30,175 nucleotides of DNA, taken from assembly GCA_002441045.1 (NCBI GenBank), contig DJWQ01000230.1, forward strand, positions 15,037-45,211. Reading direction: 5' to 3'. This stretch comes from Firmicutes bacterium UBA6226 (GTDB taxonomy: Bacteria > Bacillota_A > Clostridia > Peptostreptococcales > Acidaminobacteraceae). The notes below the pieces were generated by a model, which saw only the letters and a list, made by a program, of their open reading frames with translations, did not search any database and had not been told where the DNA came from. Both the position numbers and the translations under genes were made by a program. This document shows positions 16,428-24,202 of this stretch, in pieces (positions within the stretch are counted from its first letter, which is position 1; each line of letters starts with the position of its first letter).

Positions 16428-18128
16428 ATGGTTAATTACAAAGAGGCAATCGCCAATATATTGAGTAAATCAATTGATGCAATGTCCTACGATGAGATAC
16501 TTACCCTCGTAGAACATCCGAAAAATCCAGAGATGGGTGATTATGCATTTCCATGCTTTAAGCTTGCAAAAGCCTTTAGAAAAGCACCAAATGTCATCGC
16601 TGAAGAGCTTGTAACAACACTAGGTACAGTTGAACTGTTTTCTAAAATAGAGGCAATCGCAGGATTTTTAAATTTTACTGTAGATGCTGAACAATTTGCA
16701 AAAAATGTAGTAGAAGAAGTGGTTAAGTTAGGAGATGTTTACGGTGCTTCAAATGTAGGAGAAGGCAAGAAGACGATTATCGAATACTCTTCTGTTAATA
16801 TCGCTAAACCTTTCCACATGGGTCACATTAGAAGTACGATGATCGGTGAATCACTTCATAGAATATATAAATTTTTAGGTTATGATACAGTTGCTGTTAA
16901 CCACTTGGGTGACTATGGCACTCAATTTGGTAAACTTATTGTAGCTTATAAGCTTTGGGGAGATAAAGACGTGATCGATGCCGATCCAATTCCAGAGCTA
17001 CTTAAAATCTATGTGAAATTCCACCAAGAAGCAGAGACCAATCCTGCGCTTGAGGATGAAGCGAGAGCATGGTTTACAAAGCTAGAAAATGGTGATGCCG
17101 AAGCAACTGAACTATGGACGTTGTTTAAAGATATGTCGCTGAAGGTCTTTAATCGTGTCTATGGTAAACTTGGAGTTACGTTTGATTCTTACGCTGGCGA
17201 AAGTTTCTATTCAGATAAAATGCCTGCGATTATTCAGGAATTAAGAGATAAAAAGTTAGTTGAGAAATCTGAAGGTGCTGAGATCGTTAATCTAGAGCCT
17301 TATGGCTTAATTCCAGCGTTGATTACTAAGAAAGATGGTTCTTCACTTTATTTAACACGTGACTTAGCCGCTGCTAAATACAGAAAAGAGCACTATAATT
17401 TCGATAAAAACATTTATGTCGTTGGTAGCGCACAAAAGTTACACTTCCAACAATGGATTAAGATCGTTGAACTAATGGGCTATGATTGGTACAAGGATTG
17501 TATTCACGTTGAGTTCGGGATGGTTGCACTAGAGGACGGGGCTTTATCAACACGTAAAGGTAACGTTGCGTTCCTAGAAGATGTACTTGATAAAGCAGTT
17601 GAAAAGACACTTGAAATTATCAATGAAAAGAATCCGAATCTTGAAAACAAAGAAATTGTAGCAAGTCAGATTGGTGTTGGCGCTGTCGTTTTCCAAGAAC
17701 TTTATACTTCAAGAACGAAAGATTATTCTTTTGTACTCGATAAAACGTTATCTTTCGAAGGGGAGACAGGCCCTTATGTACAATACACACATGCAAGAGC
17801 TTGTAGTGTTTTAAGAAAAGTTAGCGATAATGCCAATGTCTCTGCAGATTATAGCGTGTTAAGTGATGAAGCATCGAAAGCGGTGGTTAGAACCTTATCA
17901 AAATTTGGTGAAGTGGTATTATTAGCGCACAAAAACTATGAACCACATACTGTCGCTAGATATGCAGTGGAATTGGCTCAGTCTTTTAACCGATTTTATC
18001 ATGATAACCCAATCTTAGTAGAAGATGAAGCTGTTAAAGCGGCAAGAGTTGCACTTGTAAAAGCGGTAGAAATCGTGCTCAAAAATGCACTATATCTCGT
18101 TTGCCTACAAGCGCCTGAGCAAATGTAG
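16428..18128 (+). CDS. argS: Arginine-tRNA ligase
   Basis: A 566-residue class I aminoacyl-tRNA synthetase that charges tRNA-Arg. The N-terminal Add-1 (Arg_tRNA_synt_N) domain covers about residues 1-85. The HIGH-type signature reads HMGH (130-133) within AKPFHMGHIRST, and the KMSKS-type loop reads STRKGN (374-379). The DALR anticodon-binding domain fills the last 120 or so residues and ends YLVCLQAPEQM, the usual ArgS end. The ATG follows TGAGGAGGTAGAG. Expression is governed by the T-box leader just upstream. A strong terminator follows, so the gene is monocistronic. Confidence 0.97.
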   Translation: MVNYKEAIANILSKSIDAMSYDEILTLVEHPKNPEMGDYAFPCFKLAKAFRKAPNVIAEELVTTLGTVELFSKIEAIAGFLNFTVDAEQFAKNVVEEVVKLGDVYGASNVGEGKKTIIEYSSVNIAKPFHMGHIRSTMIGESLHRIYKFLGYDTVAVNHLGDYGTQFGKLIVAYKLWGDKDVIDADPIPELLKIYVKFHQEAETNPALEDEARAWFTKLENGDAEATELWTLFKDMSLKVFNRVYGKLGVTFDSYAGESFYSDKMPAIIQELRDKKLVEKSEGAEIVNLEPYGLIPALITKKDGSSLYLTRDLAAAKYRKEHYNFDKNIYVVGSAQKLHFQQWIKIVELMGYDWYKDCIHVEFGMVALEDGALSTRKGNVAFLEDVLDKAVEKTLEIINEKNPNLENKEIVASQIGVGAVVFQELYTSRTKDYSFVLDKTLSFEGETGPYVQYTHARACSVLRKVSDNANVSADYSVLSDEASKAVVRTLSKFGEVVLLAHKNYEPHTVARYAVELAQSFNRFYHDNPILVEDEAVKAARVALVKAVEIVLKNALYLVCLQAPEQM

Positions 18129-18202
18129 TAAATATAAACTAAATACATGTCAAATAAATTGACGTTTCTGAATTGATTTATAAAAGTATTTATTTGATAA
18201 AT

Positions 18203-18244
18203 AAGAGCCCTATTCAAATTTGATTAGGGCTCTTAAAATTTTTT
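18203..18244 (+). terminator. Intrinsic terminator after argS
   Basis: AAGAGCCCTA (18203-18212) and TAGGGCTCTT (18225-18234) form a perfect 10-base stem; T residues run 18239-18244. A second AT-rich inverted repeat, TCAAATAAAT (18150-18159) with ATTTATTTGA (18188-18197), lies just before it. Confidence 0.88.
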
Positions 18245-18267
18245 GACAAAACGATTACTCTGATGTA

Positions 18268-18320
18268 TTGAATAGTAAACATAACTATGGTATATTCTTA
18301 ATATGCAACTGATATATCAG
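18268..18320 (+). promoter_or_regulatory. Promoter and palindrome upstream of porG
   Basis: TTGAAT (18268-18273), 17-base spacer, TATATT (18291-18296) with a TGG extended -10. Just after the predicted start lies a perfect 12-base palindrome CTGATATATCAG (18309-18320), a candidate operator for control of the por operon. It is not an FNR site, because its TGAT and ATCA halves are only two bases apart. Confidence 0.6.
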
Positions 18321-18363
18321 AGGCGTATTTAATTGAGTTTCATATTTTGAGAGAGGTGTAGTT

Positions 18364-18894
18364 ATGTATGAAATCAGATGGCATGGAAGAGGCGGTCAAG
18401 GTAGCTTTACTGGCGCTAAACTTCTTGGGGTAGCAGCTTCGATTTATGATCAACAATATGCACAAGCATTTCCATCATTTGGACCAGAACGCCGTGGCGC
18501 GCCAGTCTTAGGGTTTAATCGTATCGATTCAAAGAAAATCACTGATAGAAGTGAGATTGATGCTTGCGATTATATTGTGTATCTCGACGATACATTATAC
18601 GATGATGTCGTTTTAAATGACCTTAAAAATGACGATGCAATCATCCTTATCAATACTCAAAGAGAAAGCTGGCACGAATGTATAAAGTGTATCGATGCGA
18701 CACAGATTGCTCTTAATACATTGGGATTACCAATTGCAAATACAGTAATGCTCGGATTTTTAGCCTCTTATGCATCTAATGCAGTTACAAAAGAGGCTTG
18801 TATCGAAGCCATTCGAACGAGTATGAAACCTAGTCAAGCGGATAAAAATATCAAAGCATTTGAAATTGCATTTGATAAAGGAGGTAAACTCTAA
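18364..18894 (+). CDS. porG: 2-oxoacid (pyruvate):ferredoxin oxidoreductase, gamma subunit
   Basis: Gamma subunit (176 residues) of a four-subunit 2-oxoacid:ferredoxin oxidoreductase, most likely the pyruvate enzyme: pyruvate + CoA + oxidised ferredoxin gives acetyl-CoA, CO2 and reduced ferredoxin. The family start is clear: RWHGRGGQGSFTGAKLL (5-21), then QAFPSFGPERRGAPV. Length is standard (about 175-190). The ATG follows GAGAGAGGTG. The stop and the porD start overlap (TAATG). The gene order gamma-delta-alpha-beta is a classical one for this complex. Confidence 0.93.
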   Translation: MYEIRWHGRGGQGSFTGAKLLGVAASIYDQQYAQAFPSFGPERRGAPVLGFNRIDSKKITDRSEIDACDYIVYLDDTLYDDVVLNDLKNDDAIILINTQRESWHECIKCIDATQIALNTLGLPIANTVMLGFLASYASNAVTKEACIEAIRTSMKPSQADKNIKAFEIAFDKGGKL

Positions 18895-19196
18895 TGAAAG
18901 ACTTTAAGCGTGTTCCGGTACCGACACTTGAACGGTTAGACCAATATCCTTTAGGATCGAGCTGTAAAAGCTTTCATATTACAGATATGAATGCGGGGTG
19001 GCGTGTGTTCAAGCCAGTTATTAATAAAGAGCAATGTGTCGCTTGTTATAGATGTTATCTTGTTTGTCCAGATGGTGCGATTCATCAATCAGAAGATGGT
19101 AAGTTTGAAATAGATTATGATTATTGTAAGGGGTGCGGTATCTGCGCCAACGAATGTAAAGTCAAAGTTATCGAGATGGTAAAGGAGGCTAAATAA
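18894..19196 (+). CDS. porD: 2-oxoacid:ferredoxin oxidoreductase, delta (ferredoxin-like) subunit
   Basis: A 100-residue ferredoxin-like delta subunit that carries electrons out of the complex. Two [4Fe-4S] motifs are visible: CVACYRCYLVCP and CKGCGICANECK. The second ends in C-K rather than the usual C-P, a small and probably harmless change. The N-terminal part (YPLGSSCKSFHITDMNAGWR) resembles PorD proteins. Start and stop both overlap the neighbours by one base (TAATG), so the four subunits are translationally coupled. The ribosome site AAAGGAGG lies inside porG. Confidence 0.93.
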   Translation: MKDFKRVPVPTLERLDQYPLGSSCKSFHITDMNAGWRVFKPVINKEQCVACYRCYLVCPDGAIHQSEDGKFEIDYDYCKGCGICANECKVKVIEMVKEAK

Positions 19197-20380
19197 TGAG
19201 TCGTAATGCTTTTTTAAATGGCAATGAAGCTGTTGCATACGGTGTTAAGCTTTCTAGACCTAATGTAGTAGCTGCTTATCCAATAACACCGCAGACAAAA
19301 GCAGTTGAAAAGATATCCTCATTTGTCCAAAATGGTGAACTGGATTGTGAATATATGCACGTTGAATCAGAGCACAGTGCGATGGCATGTTCTATAGGCG
19401 CGAGTTCTGTAGGTGCTAGAACTTTCACCGCGACTTCATCACAAGGTTTGCTTTACATGGCGGAGTGCTTGCCATATGCATCAGGTGCTAGACTCCCCAT
19501 CGTAATGATGAATGCCAATCGCTCTCTAGCGACGCCATGGAATATCTACGGCGATCAAATGGATACCATGTTTTTATTAAATGCTGGTTGGGTTCAAATT
19601 TTTGTTGAAGATGCTCAAGAAGCACTTGATGTAACCATTCAAAGTTTTAAGCTTGCTGAAGATGAACGTGTAATGGCACCTGTTATGGTGAATTTGGATG
19701 GTTTTGTATTGACGCATACGTATGAAAAAGTTTCAATTCCAAGTCAAGAAGCGGTGGATCAATATTTGCCACCTTTTAAACCAAGTGCGCATATGATGAA
19801 CGATGAAGAACCTATGAGCATGTGTATTACAGCTGGTAATCAGCATAATATGGAGTTTAAAATTAAGCAACATCAAGAACTATTTAATGCGCTTCACGTA
19901 TTCGAAGAGATTGATCACTCTTACAATGAAATGTTTGGCAGAAGCTATGGTGGTGTATTAGAAGGCTACCAAAATGAAGATGCGGATTATTTATTGGTTA
20001 CGACTGGAAGTGTCACTGGTACTGCGAGAGTTGTAGTAGATGAACTTAGAAATAAAGGTGTAAAAGCTGGTATTATTAAACTAAGAGTCGTCAGACCATT
20101 TCCTATAGAGGCTATGGTTCGTTCTGTAGCAAACGCAAAAGCAATCGGTATTATCGATAAAAATATTTCATTTGGATATGAGGGTACAATTTATACAAAT
20201 GTTAATTCAGCACTACTACAAAGAGGGCTAAACTTATTAACCTTGAACTTCATAGGTGGAATAGGCGGCAGAGACATTACCAAGCAAAATATCGAGGAGA
20301 TGTTTGAAAAGCTAAGCACTGCGTCATCTTTTGAAGCCGTTGATACGGTTAGCTATTATAATGTGAGGTGTTCATTATGA
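19196..20380 (+). CDS. porA: 2-oxoacid:ferredoxin oxidoreductase, alpha subunit
   Basis: Alpha subunit (394 residues), which with the beta subunit forms the thiamine-diphosphate active site. The family blocks are clear: GNEAVAYGVKL, AAYPITPQTKAVEKI, YMHVESEHSAMACSIGAS and TATSSQGLLYMAE. A C-terminal transketolase-like domain follows (YLLVTTGSVTGTARV, then IKLRVVRPFP). The stretch NIYGDQMDTMFLLNAGWVQI stands where many pyruvate enzymes have a GDHSD-type sequence, so substrate choice between pyruvate and another 2-oxoacid is not certain. The ATG follows AAAGGAGG inside porD. The gene ends in an ATGA overlap with porB. Confidence 0.92.
   Translation: MSRNAFLNGNEAVAYGVKLSRPNVVAAYPITPQTKAVEKISSFVQNGELDCEYMHVESEHSAMACSIGASSVGARTFTATSSQGLLYMAECLPYASGARLPIVMMNANRSLATPWNIYGDQMDTMFLLNAGWVQIFVEDAQEALDVTIQSFKLAEDERVMAPVMVNLDGFVLTHTYEKVSIPSQEAVDQYLPPFKPSAHMMNDEEPMSMCITAGNQHNMEFKIKQHQELFNALHVFEEIDHSYNEMFGRSYGGVLEGYQNEDADYLLVTTGSVTGTARVVVDELRNKGVKAGIIKLRVVRPFPIEAMVRSVANAKAIGIIDKNISFGYEGTIYTNVNSALLQRGLNLLTLNFIGGIGGRDITKQNIEEMFEKLSTASSFEAVDTVSYYNVRCSL
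20363..20370 (+). promoter_or_regulatory. Ribosome site that sets the porB start
   Basis: GTGAGGTG lies 6 bases before the ATG at 20377, inside porA. An in-frame GTG at 20368 lies within this site and is unlikely to be used. Confidence 0.75.
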
Positions 20381-21273
20381 GTCAACCAGTTAAAATAAAT
20401 GCAAGAACGATCACCAAGGATGAGTATTTCTATGGACATAAAGCTTGTGGTGGCTGTGGTGAAAGCTTAGCCTTGAGATTAGCATTAAAGGTCATCGGCG
20501 AAGATGCTTATTTATCTCTTCCAGCAGGATGTATGGCAGCTGTATCCTTCATTTATCCTAACATGGCCTTTAAACAAAATGCAATTATCACACCTTTTGC
20601 GTCAACTGCTGCGGTTGCAACAGGCGTGGCGGCTGGACTGAAAGCTCTAAACAAAAACAAACTGTCAGTAGGATTTGCAGGTGATGGTGGTACTGCAGAT
20701 ATTGGCATTCAGGCATTATCTGGTGCGATCGACAGAGGCGAAAAATTCATCTATATCTGCACAGATAATGAAGCGTATATGAATACAGGCATTCAAAAAA
20801 GTGGTTTAACTCCTTTTGGTGCAAGTACGACGACGACGCCAGCTGGTAAAGTCATTCGTGGTAATGTAAAACCAAAGAAGAATATGTTTGAGATTGTAGC
20901 AGCACATGGTATCGCATATGCAGCAACAGCAAGCGTTGGGTATCTAGAGGATTTTATGATGAAGGTGCAAAAGGCTAAAGAAGCAAATGGGCCTGCTTAT
21001 ATCCATGTTTTTTCACCGTGCCCGACAGGTTGGGGACATGAGTCGGATAAAACCATTGAAATCGCCAAAGAAGTAGTAGACAATGGCCTTTGGTATCTTG
21101 CTGAGTTTGAAAATGGCAAATTTAAGTTAAATAAAACGCCAAAACTAGATTCTGATGTTAGACCTTATTTAAATGCACAAAGTAGATTTAAGCATTTGAC
21201 GGATGAAGACATAAAGGAAATTGAAACGTTAAGAGAAGAAAAGTGGGAAAAATTAATTAGAGAATGGTCATAA
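20377..21273 (+). CDS. porB: 2-oxoacid:ferredoxin oxidoreductase, beta subunit
   Basis: Beta subunit (298 residues), which binds thiamine diphosphate and a [4Fe-4S] cluster. The cysteines of CGGCGES near the N-terminus, Cys near residue 50 (LPAGCMAA) and CPTGW near residue 213 are as in PorB. The diphosphate motif GDGGTADIG continues through N-E-A-Y-M-N-T-G. Length is standard (about 300). The start overlaps the porA stop as ATGA. The C-terminal tail (RPYLNAQSRFKHLTDEDIKE) is also typical. The operon ends at a strong two-way terminator at 21340-21387. Confidence 0.93.
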   Translation: MSQPVKINARTITKDEYFYGHKACGGCGESLALRLALKVIGEDAYLSLPAGCMAAVSFIYPNMAFKQNAIITPFASTAAVATGVAAGLKALNKNKLSVGFAGDGGTADIGIQALSGAIDRGEKFIYICTDNEAYMNTGIQKSGLTPFGASTTTTPAGKVIRGNVKPKKNMFEIVAAHGIAYAATASVGYLEDFMMKVQKAKEANGPAYIHVFSPCPTGWGHESDKTIEIAKEVVDNGLWYLAEFENGKFKLNKTPKLDSDVRPYLNAQSRFKHLTDEDIKEIETLREEKWEKLIREWS

Positions 21274-21339
21274 ATATAGTATTGATAAAATGAATGTTAT
21301 TATGAATTGGCATTAAAATGGATCAATGTAAGAAAGAAA

Positions 21340-21393
21340 AAGGAGTTCTTGTACATCTATACTAAAATAGTCGTACAGGAGCTCCTTATTTTT
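21340..21393. terminator. Two-way terminator between porB and the receiver-like gene
   Basis: AAGGAGTTCTTGTAC (21340-21354) pairs with GTACAGGAGCTCCTT (21373-21387), 15 pairs with two wobbles. T residues follow on the plus strand (21389-21393), and on the minus strand the run TTTTTCTTTCTT follows. It can stop both converging transcripts. Confidence 0.85.
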
Positions 21394-21408
21394 AAGTATA
21401 AGTAAATG

Positions 21409-21771
21409 TTAAAGTGAATCAAATCTCGAGACACATTTTCTGAGTGTTTCACTTGAAAGATTTTCTTTGAGAAGAAAATCATTGAACTCAATCCCTTTTA
21501 ATCGCTTATGAATATCAGCAATTTCACTTGAGGTTAATATAACTACTGGAATGTGCTTGTATTTTGAGTCCTTTAACTGCTCAATAAGTGACTCTGCATT
21601 CATATCTGATAATTCCATTCCCGTAAATACAATATCTATATCATATTTGGCTAAGAGTTTAAACAAATCGCTGCCATCGTGAGAGCCAATATAATCATAG
21701 CCAAGACGAACGCTTAGATCGTGAACCACTCGCCTAAAAAAATCACTATATTCAAAGTGTAATATCCGCAT
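21409..21771 (-). CDS. Receiver-like domain lacking the phosphoacceptor aspartate
   Basis: A 120-residue single-domain protein with the fold pattern of a response-regulator receiver: MRILHFEYSD at strand 1, DIDIVFTGMELSDMNAES at strand 3, VVILTSS at strand 4 and FLLKENLS at strand 5. The switch Thr/Ser and the Lys are present. The N-terminal acidic pair is replaced by Glu7-Tyr8, and the phosphoacceptor position after strand 3 is Gly51, so usual aspartate phosphorylation is not expected. It lies 19 bases after the unknown gene at 21791-22294 on the same strand, with an AAGGGG ribosome site, so they form one transcription unit. There is no histidine kinase or output domain nearby. It is probably a protein-interaction module; its partner is unknown. 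Confidence 0.75.
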   Translation of the reverse strand: MRILHFEYSDFFRRVVHDLSVRLGYDYIGSHDGSDLFKLLAKYDIDIVFTGMELSDMNAESLIEQLKDSKYKHIPVVILTSSEIADIHKRLKGIEFNDFLLKENLSSETLRKCVSRFDSL

Positions 21772-21790
21772 TTTCTACCCCTTTTACGCT

Positions 21791-22294
21791 TTAAAATTTA
21801 ATAGAGTCATTCAATATATCAGGTTCTTTTTTAGTATAGACGCGTGCAGAACGTTTCATTATATCTTTTATATGGTCTAATATACCATCGACGCTATCAT
21901 CTAATTTTCCAAGATCGTCTTTACTGATATTATAATAAAGATATAAATCTTCAAATAAACGCACCAACTGAGAAAGATGGTTGTCTATTTCGATGAATTG
22001 ACTAAAATTTGAGGAATGCATCGCAATTAAAAACTGCTCTAAATCCACTTTGATGACTTCCACGATTTCTTCTTCAGAAGCATACTCGCCTATTCCGAGA
22101 AAATAAGGCTGTAATCTTTCAAGATAATAAGTATTATTCTCGGTGATATGATAGGCATAGGTGATTTTATAAGCTTCATACTTAAATTTCACTAAAAACA
22201 TGATGCCTTCAATATCTATATACCGTGCCCCGAGGTTCTTTAACTCATCTTTACAAATCTCGTGTCTTATGAGACGTGAGGACATGATCGACAT
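21791..22294 (-). CDS. Unknown 167-residue protein paired with the receiver-like gene
   Basis: I do not recognise this protein. It is soluble by sequence, with no signal peptide or membrane segment. The first 75 residues look beta-rich (ARYIDIEGIMFLVKFKYEAY, then TYAYHITENNTYYLERLQPY). Residues about 78-150 look helical and acidic (ASEEEIVEVIKVDLEQFL, then QLVRLFEDLYLYY and DSVDGILDHIKDIMK), possibly a helical bundle. The ATG at 22294 has a near-perfect AAGGAGGT ribosome site, so it is a real gene. It is followed by the receiver-like gene on the same strand and is divergent from the radical SAM gene. A joint signalling or sensing role with the receiver-like protein is only inferred from the pairing. 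Confidence 0.7.
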   Translation of the reverse strand: MSIMSSRLIRHEICKDELKNLGARYIDIEGIMFLVKFKYEAYKITYAYHITENNTYYLERLQPYFLGIGEYASEEEIVEVIKVDLEQFLIAMHSSNFSQFIEIDNHLSQLVRLFEDLYLYYNISKDDLGKLDDSVDGILDHIKDIMKRSARVYTKKEPDILNDSIKF

Positions 22295-22319
22295 AATTAC
22301 CTCCTTATCGCTTATATAC

Positions 22320-22369
22320 AGTATAACATATTAATTCAGTTAATCATTAGCGGATTTTCATGGTATACT
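22320..22369. promoter_or_regulatory. Divergent extended -10 promoters
   Basis: On the minus strand TGT-TATACT (TATACT at 22325-22320) faces the unknown gene. On the plus strand TGG-TATACT (TATACT at 22364-22369) faces the radical SAM gene. Neither has a good -35, so both would be extended -10 promoters. The two units may share control from this region. Confidence 0.5.
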
Positions 22370-22424
22370 ATAGATTAATTCATAAAAATAAGTTCGTGCT
22401 ATTCGAAATATTAGTGAGGTTGTA

Positions 22425-24200
22425 ATGAAAATATTATTAATGTCTTTGAATTCAAAATACATTCATACGAATCTAGCCATTCATTATCTATACCAGTATG
22501 CCATTCAAGAAATTCCCGAATATGCTAGGCAGATCGAAGTGAAAGAGTATACCATTAATAATGAAATGGACAATATATTGATGGACATTATTCGTAATAA
22601 CTACGATGTGATCTTTGTTTCTGCATATATATGGAACATTGATGCTTTAAACATATTATTCTCCGATTTTAAGAAAATTAATCGCAATACGAAAATTTAT
22701 TTTGGGGGACCTGAAGTAAGTTACGATGCGAAAGTTAAGTTAACTAATTATACTTACCTTGACGGCGTGTTGGTCGGAGAGGGGGAAGTCACTTTTGTCG
22801 AGTTTATTCGATCGATTGTTGATGTTGGCTTTCAAACTGCCGAGGAAAATACTGAAGGCATCGTATACAGAAAAAATGAAATGATGGTAGCAAACAAAGA
22901 GAGAGCATTAATTACCGATTTGGATGTCGTTCCATTTCCTTATACAGATGAGCAACTATTAGATAACAGAATTTTATATTATGAAAGCTCTAGAGGTTGT
23001 CCTTATAGCTGCTCTTATTGCTTATCATCGGCTGAAAAAGGCGTGAGGAATTTCTCTCTTGAACGCGTTTTTACTGATTTGGATCGATTTTTAGAGGCAC
23101 AAGTGCCACAAGTCAAATTTGTCGATCGAACCTTTAATGCCAATAAAAAACATGCCATTCCTATCTTAAAGTATTTAATTGAAAAAGATAACGGCATTAC
23201 AAATTTTCACTTTGAAATTACAGCATCGCTTTTAAATGAAGATTATTTTGATGTATTGCGAGATGCTAGACCTGGTCTTTTTCAGTTTGAAGTTGGCATT
23301 CAGACTACAAATGAGGATACGTTATTTTCAATTAAAAGACCTATTCAGTTTGAAAAAGTACGTGAGGCGTGTAAAAAAGTAATAGCGCTTAAGACCATTC
23401 ACTTGCATGTTGATTTAATAGCTGGGCTACCATATGAAGGCTTTGACAGTTTTCTTAAATCCTTTGATCAAGTGTATGAAATTGGTGCTGAGCAATTACA
23501 ACTGGGATTTTTAAAGATTTTGAAGGGAACACTGATTGATCGACAAAGAGATATGCATGAATACATCGTAAAAGAGTATGCGCCTTATGAGGTCATGCAG
23601 AGCAAGTACCTGTCCTATTTTGAGATGTGTCGCTTGAAAGAAATAGAATCTTTAGTTGAATCCTATTATAATTCTGGCAAGTTTAAAATAACTTTGGCAT
23701 TTTTGATGGCAAAGATGAAATTGTCACCGAGTCAATTTTATTTGAAGCTTTCAGATCACTATTTAAAAAGAGGTTACTTCAATTCACCAGTAGGTGTTTA
23801 TAGATTGTATGAAATCCTTTTCGAATTTGGCATATCAAATCATTTTAATGAAACGCTTATAAAAGATCTTTTAAAATACGACTACTACTTTGCAAATCTC
23901 AAGGGGCAAAAAACGCTGTTTAATTACGTTGAGTTACCACAATTTAATCAACGAAGATTAGAACTGCTTAAAGACAACACCTTCCAAACACTGTATTTTA
24001 ACTGTAGTGATGTACCTGCTAAGCAATTACTGAAAAATCTAGAATTTATTACACTTACTTATGATATAATGACTTTAATTGAAACAGGGTTTGAAACAGT
24101 GAATGAAAACCTAAGTGTCGTTATGTTTGACTATCATCAGGATAGCAATATCAAAGCATATAAGCTTGATGAAAACTATTTTACTGAAAAGGGTGATTGA
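22425..24200 (+). CDS. B12-binding radical SAM protein, DUF4080 type
   Basis: A 591-residue iron-sulfur enzyme. The N-terminal part (1 to about 140) resembles a cobalamin-binding domain: MKILLMSLNSKYIHTNLAIH, then the Rossmann-like PEVSYDAKV and GVLVGEGEVTF. The radical SAM core follows, with the cluster motif CPYSCSYC (Cys192, Cys196, Cys199), and VKFVDRTFNAN and HVDLIAGLPYEG further on. The C-terminal 200 residues match the DUF4080 region. No DxHxxG is seen in the B12 domain, as is usual for this class. The reaction and substrate are unknown; methyl transfer or RNA or small-molecule modification are possible. The gene overlaps the nadK ribosome region and is probably co-transcribed with it. 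The ATG follows GTGAGGTTG. Confidence 0.88.
   Translation: MKILLMSLNSKYIHTNLAIHYLYQYAIQEIPEYARQIEVKEYTINNEMDNILMDIIRNNYDVIFVSAYIWNIDALNILFSDFKKINRNTKIYFGGPEVSYDAKVKLTNYTYLDGVLVGEGEVTFVEFIRSIVDVGFQTAEENTEGIVYRKNEMMVANKERALITDLDVVPFPYTDEQLLDNRILYYESSRGCPYSCSYCLSSAEKGVRNFSLERVFTDLDRFLEAQVPQVKFVDRTFNANKKHAIPILKYLIEKDNGITNFHFEITASLLNEDYFDVLRDARPGLFQFEVGIQTTNEDTLFSIKRPIQFEKVREACKKVIALKTIHLHVDLIAGLPYEGFDSFLKSFDQVYEIGAEQLQLGFLKILKGTLIDRQRDMHEYIVKEYAPYEVMQSKYLSYFEMCRLKEIESLVESYYNSGKFKITLAFLMAKMKLSPSQFYLKLSDHYLKRGYFNSPVGVYRLYEILFEFGISNHFNETLIKDLLKYDYYFANLKGQKTLFNYVELPQFNQRRLELLKDNTFQTLYFNCSDVPAKQLLKNLEFITLTYDIMTLIETGFETVNENLSVVMFDYHQDSNIKAYKLDENYFTEKGD
24188..24196 (+). promoter_or_regulatory. Ribosome site that sets the nadK start
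   Basis: AAAGGGTGA lies 6 bases before the ATG at 24203. An in-frame TTG at 24197 would be directly against the ribosome site and is not favoured. Confidence 0.7.
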
Positions 24201-24202
24201 AT

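Noticed and set aside
18150..18197. TCAAATAAAT/ATTTATTTGA inverted repeat after argS as a separate terminator
   Set aside because: It is AT-only apart from one pair at each arm, has a 28-base loop and no T run of its own; the strong terminator at 18203 explains termination.
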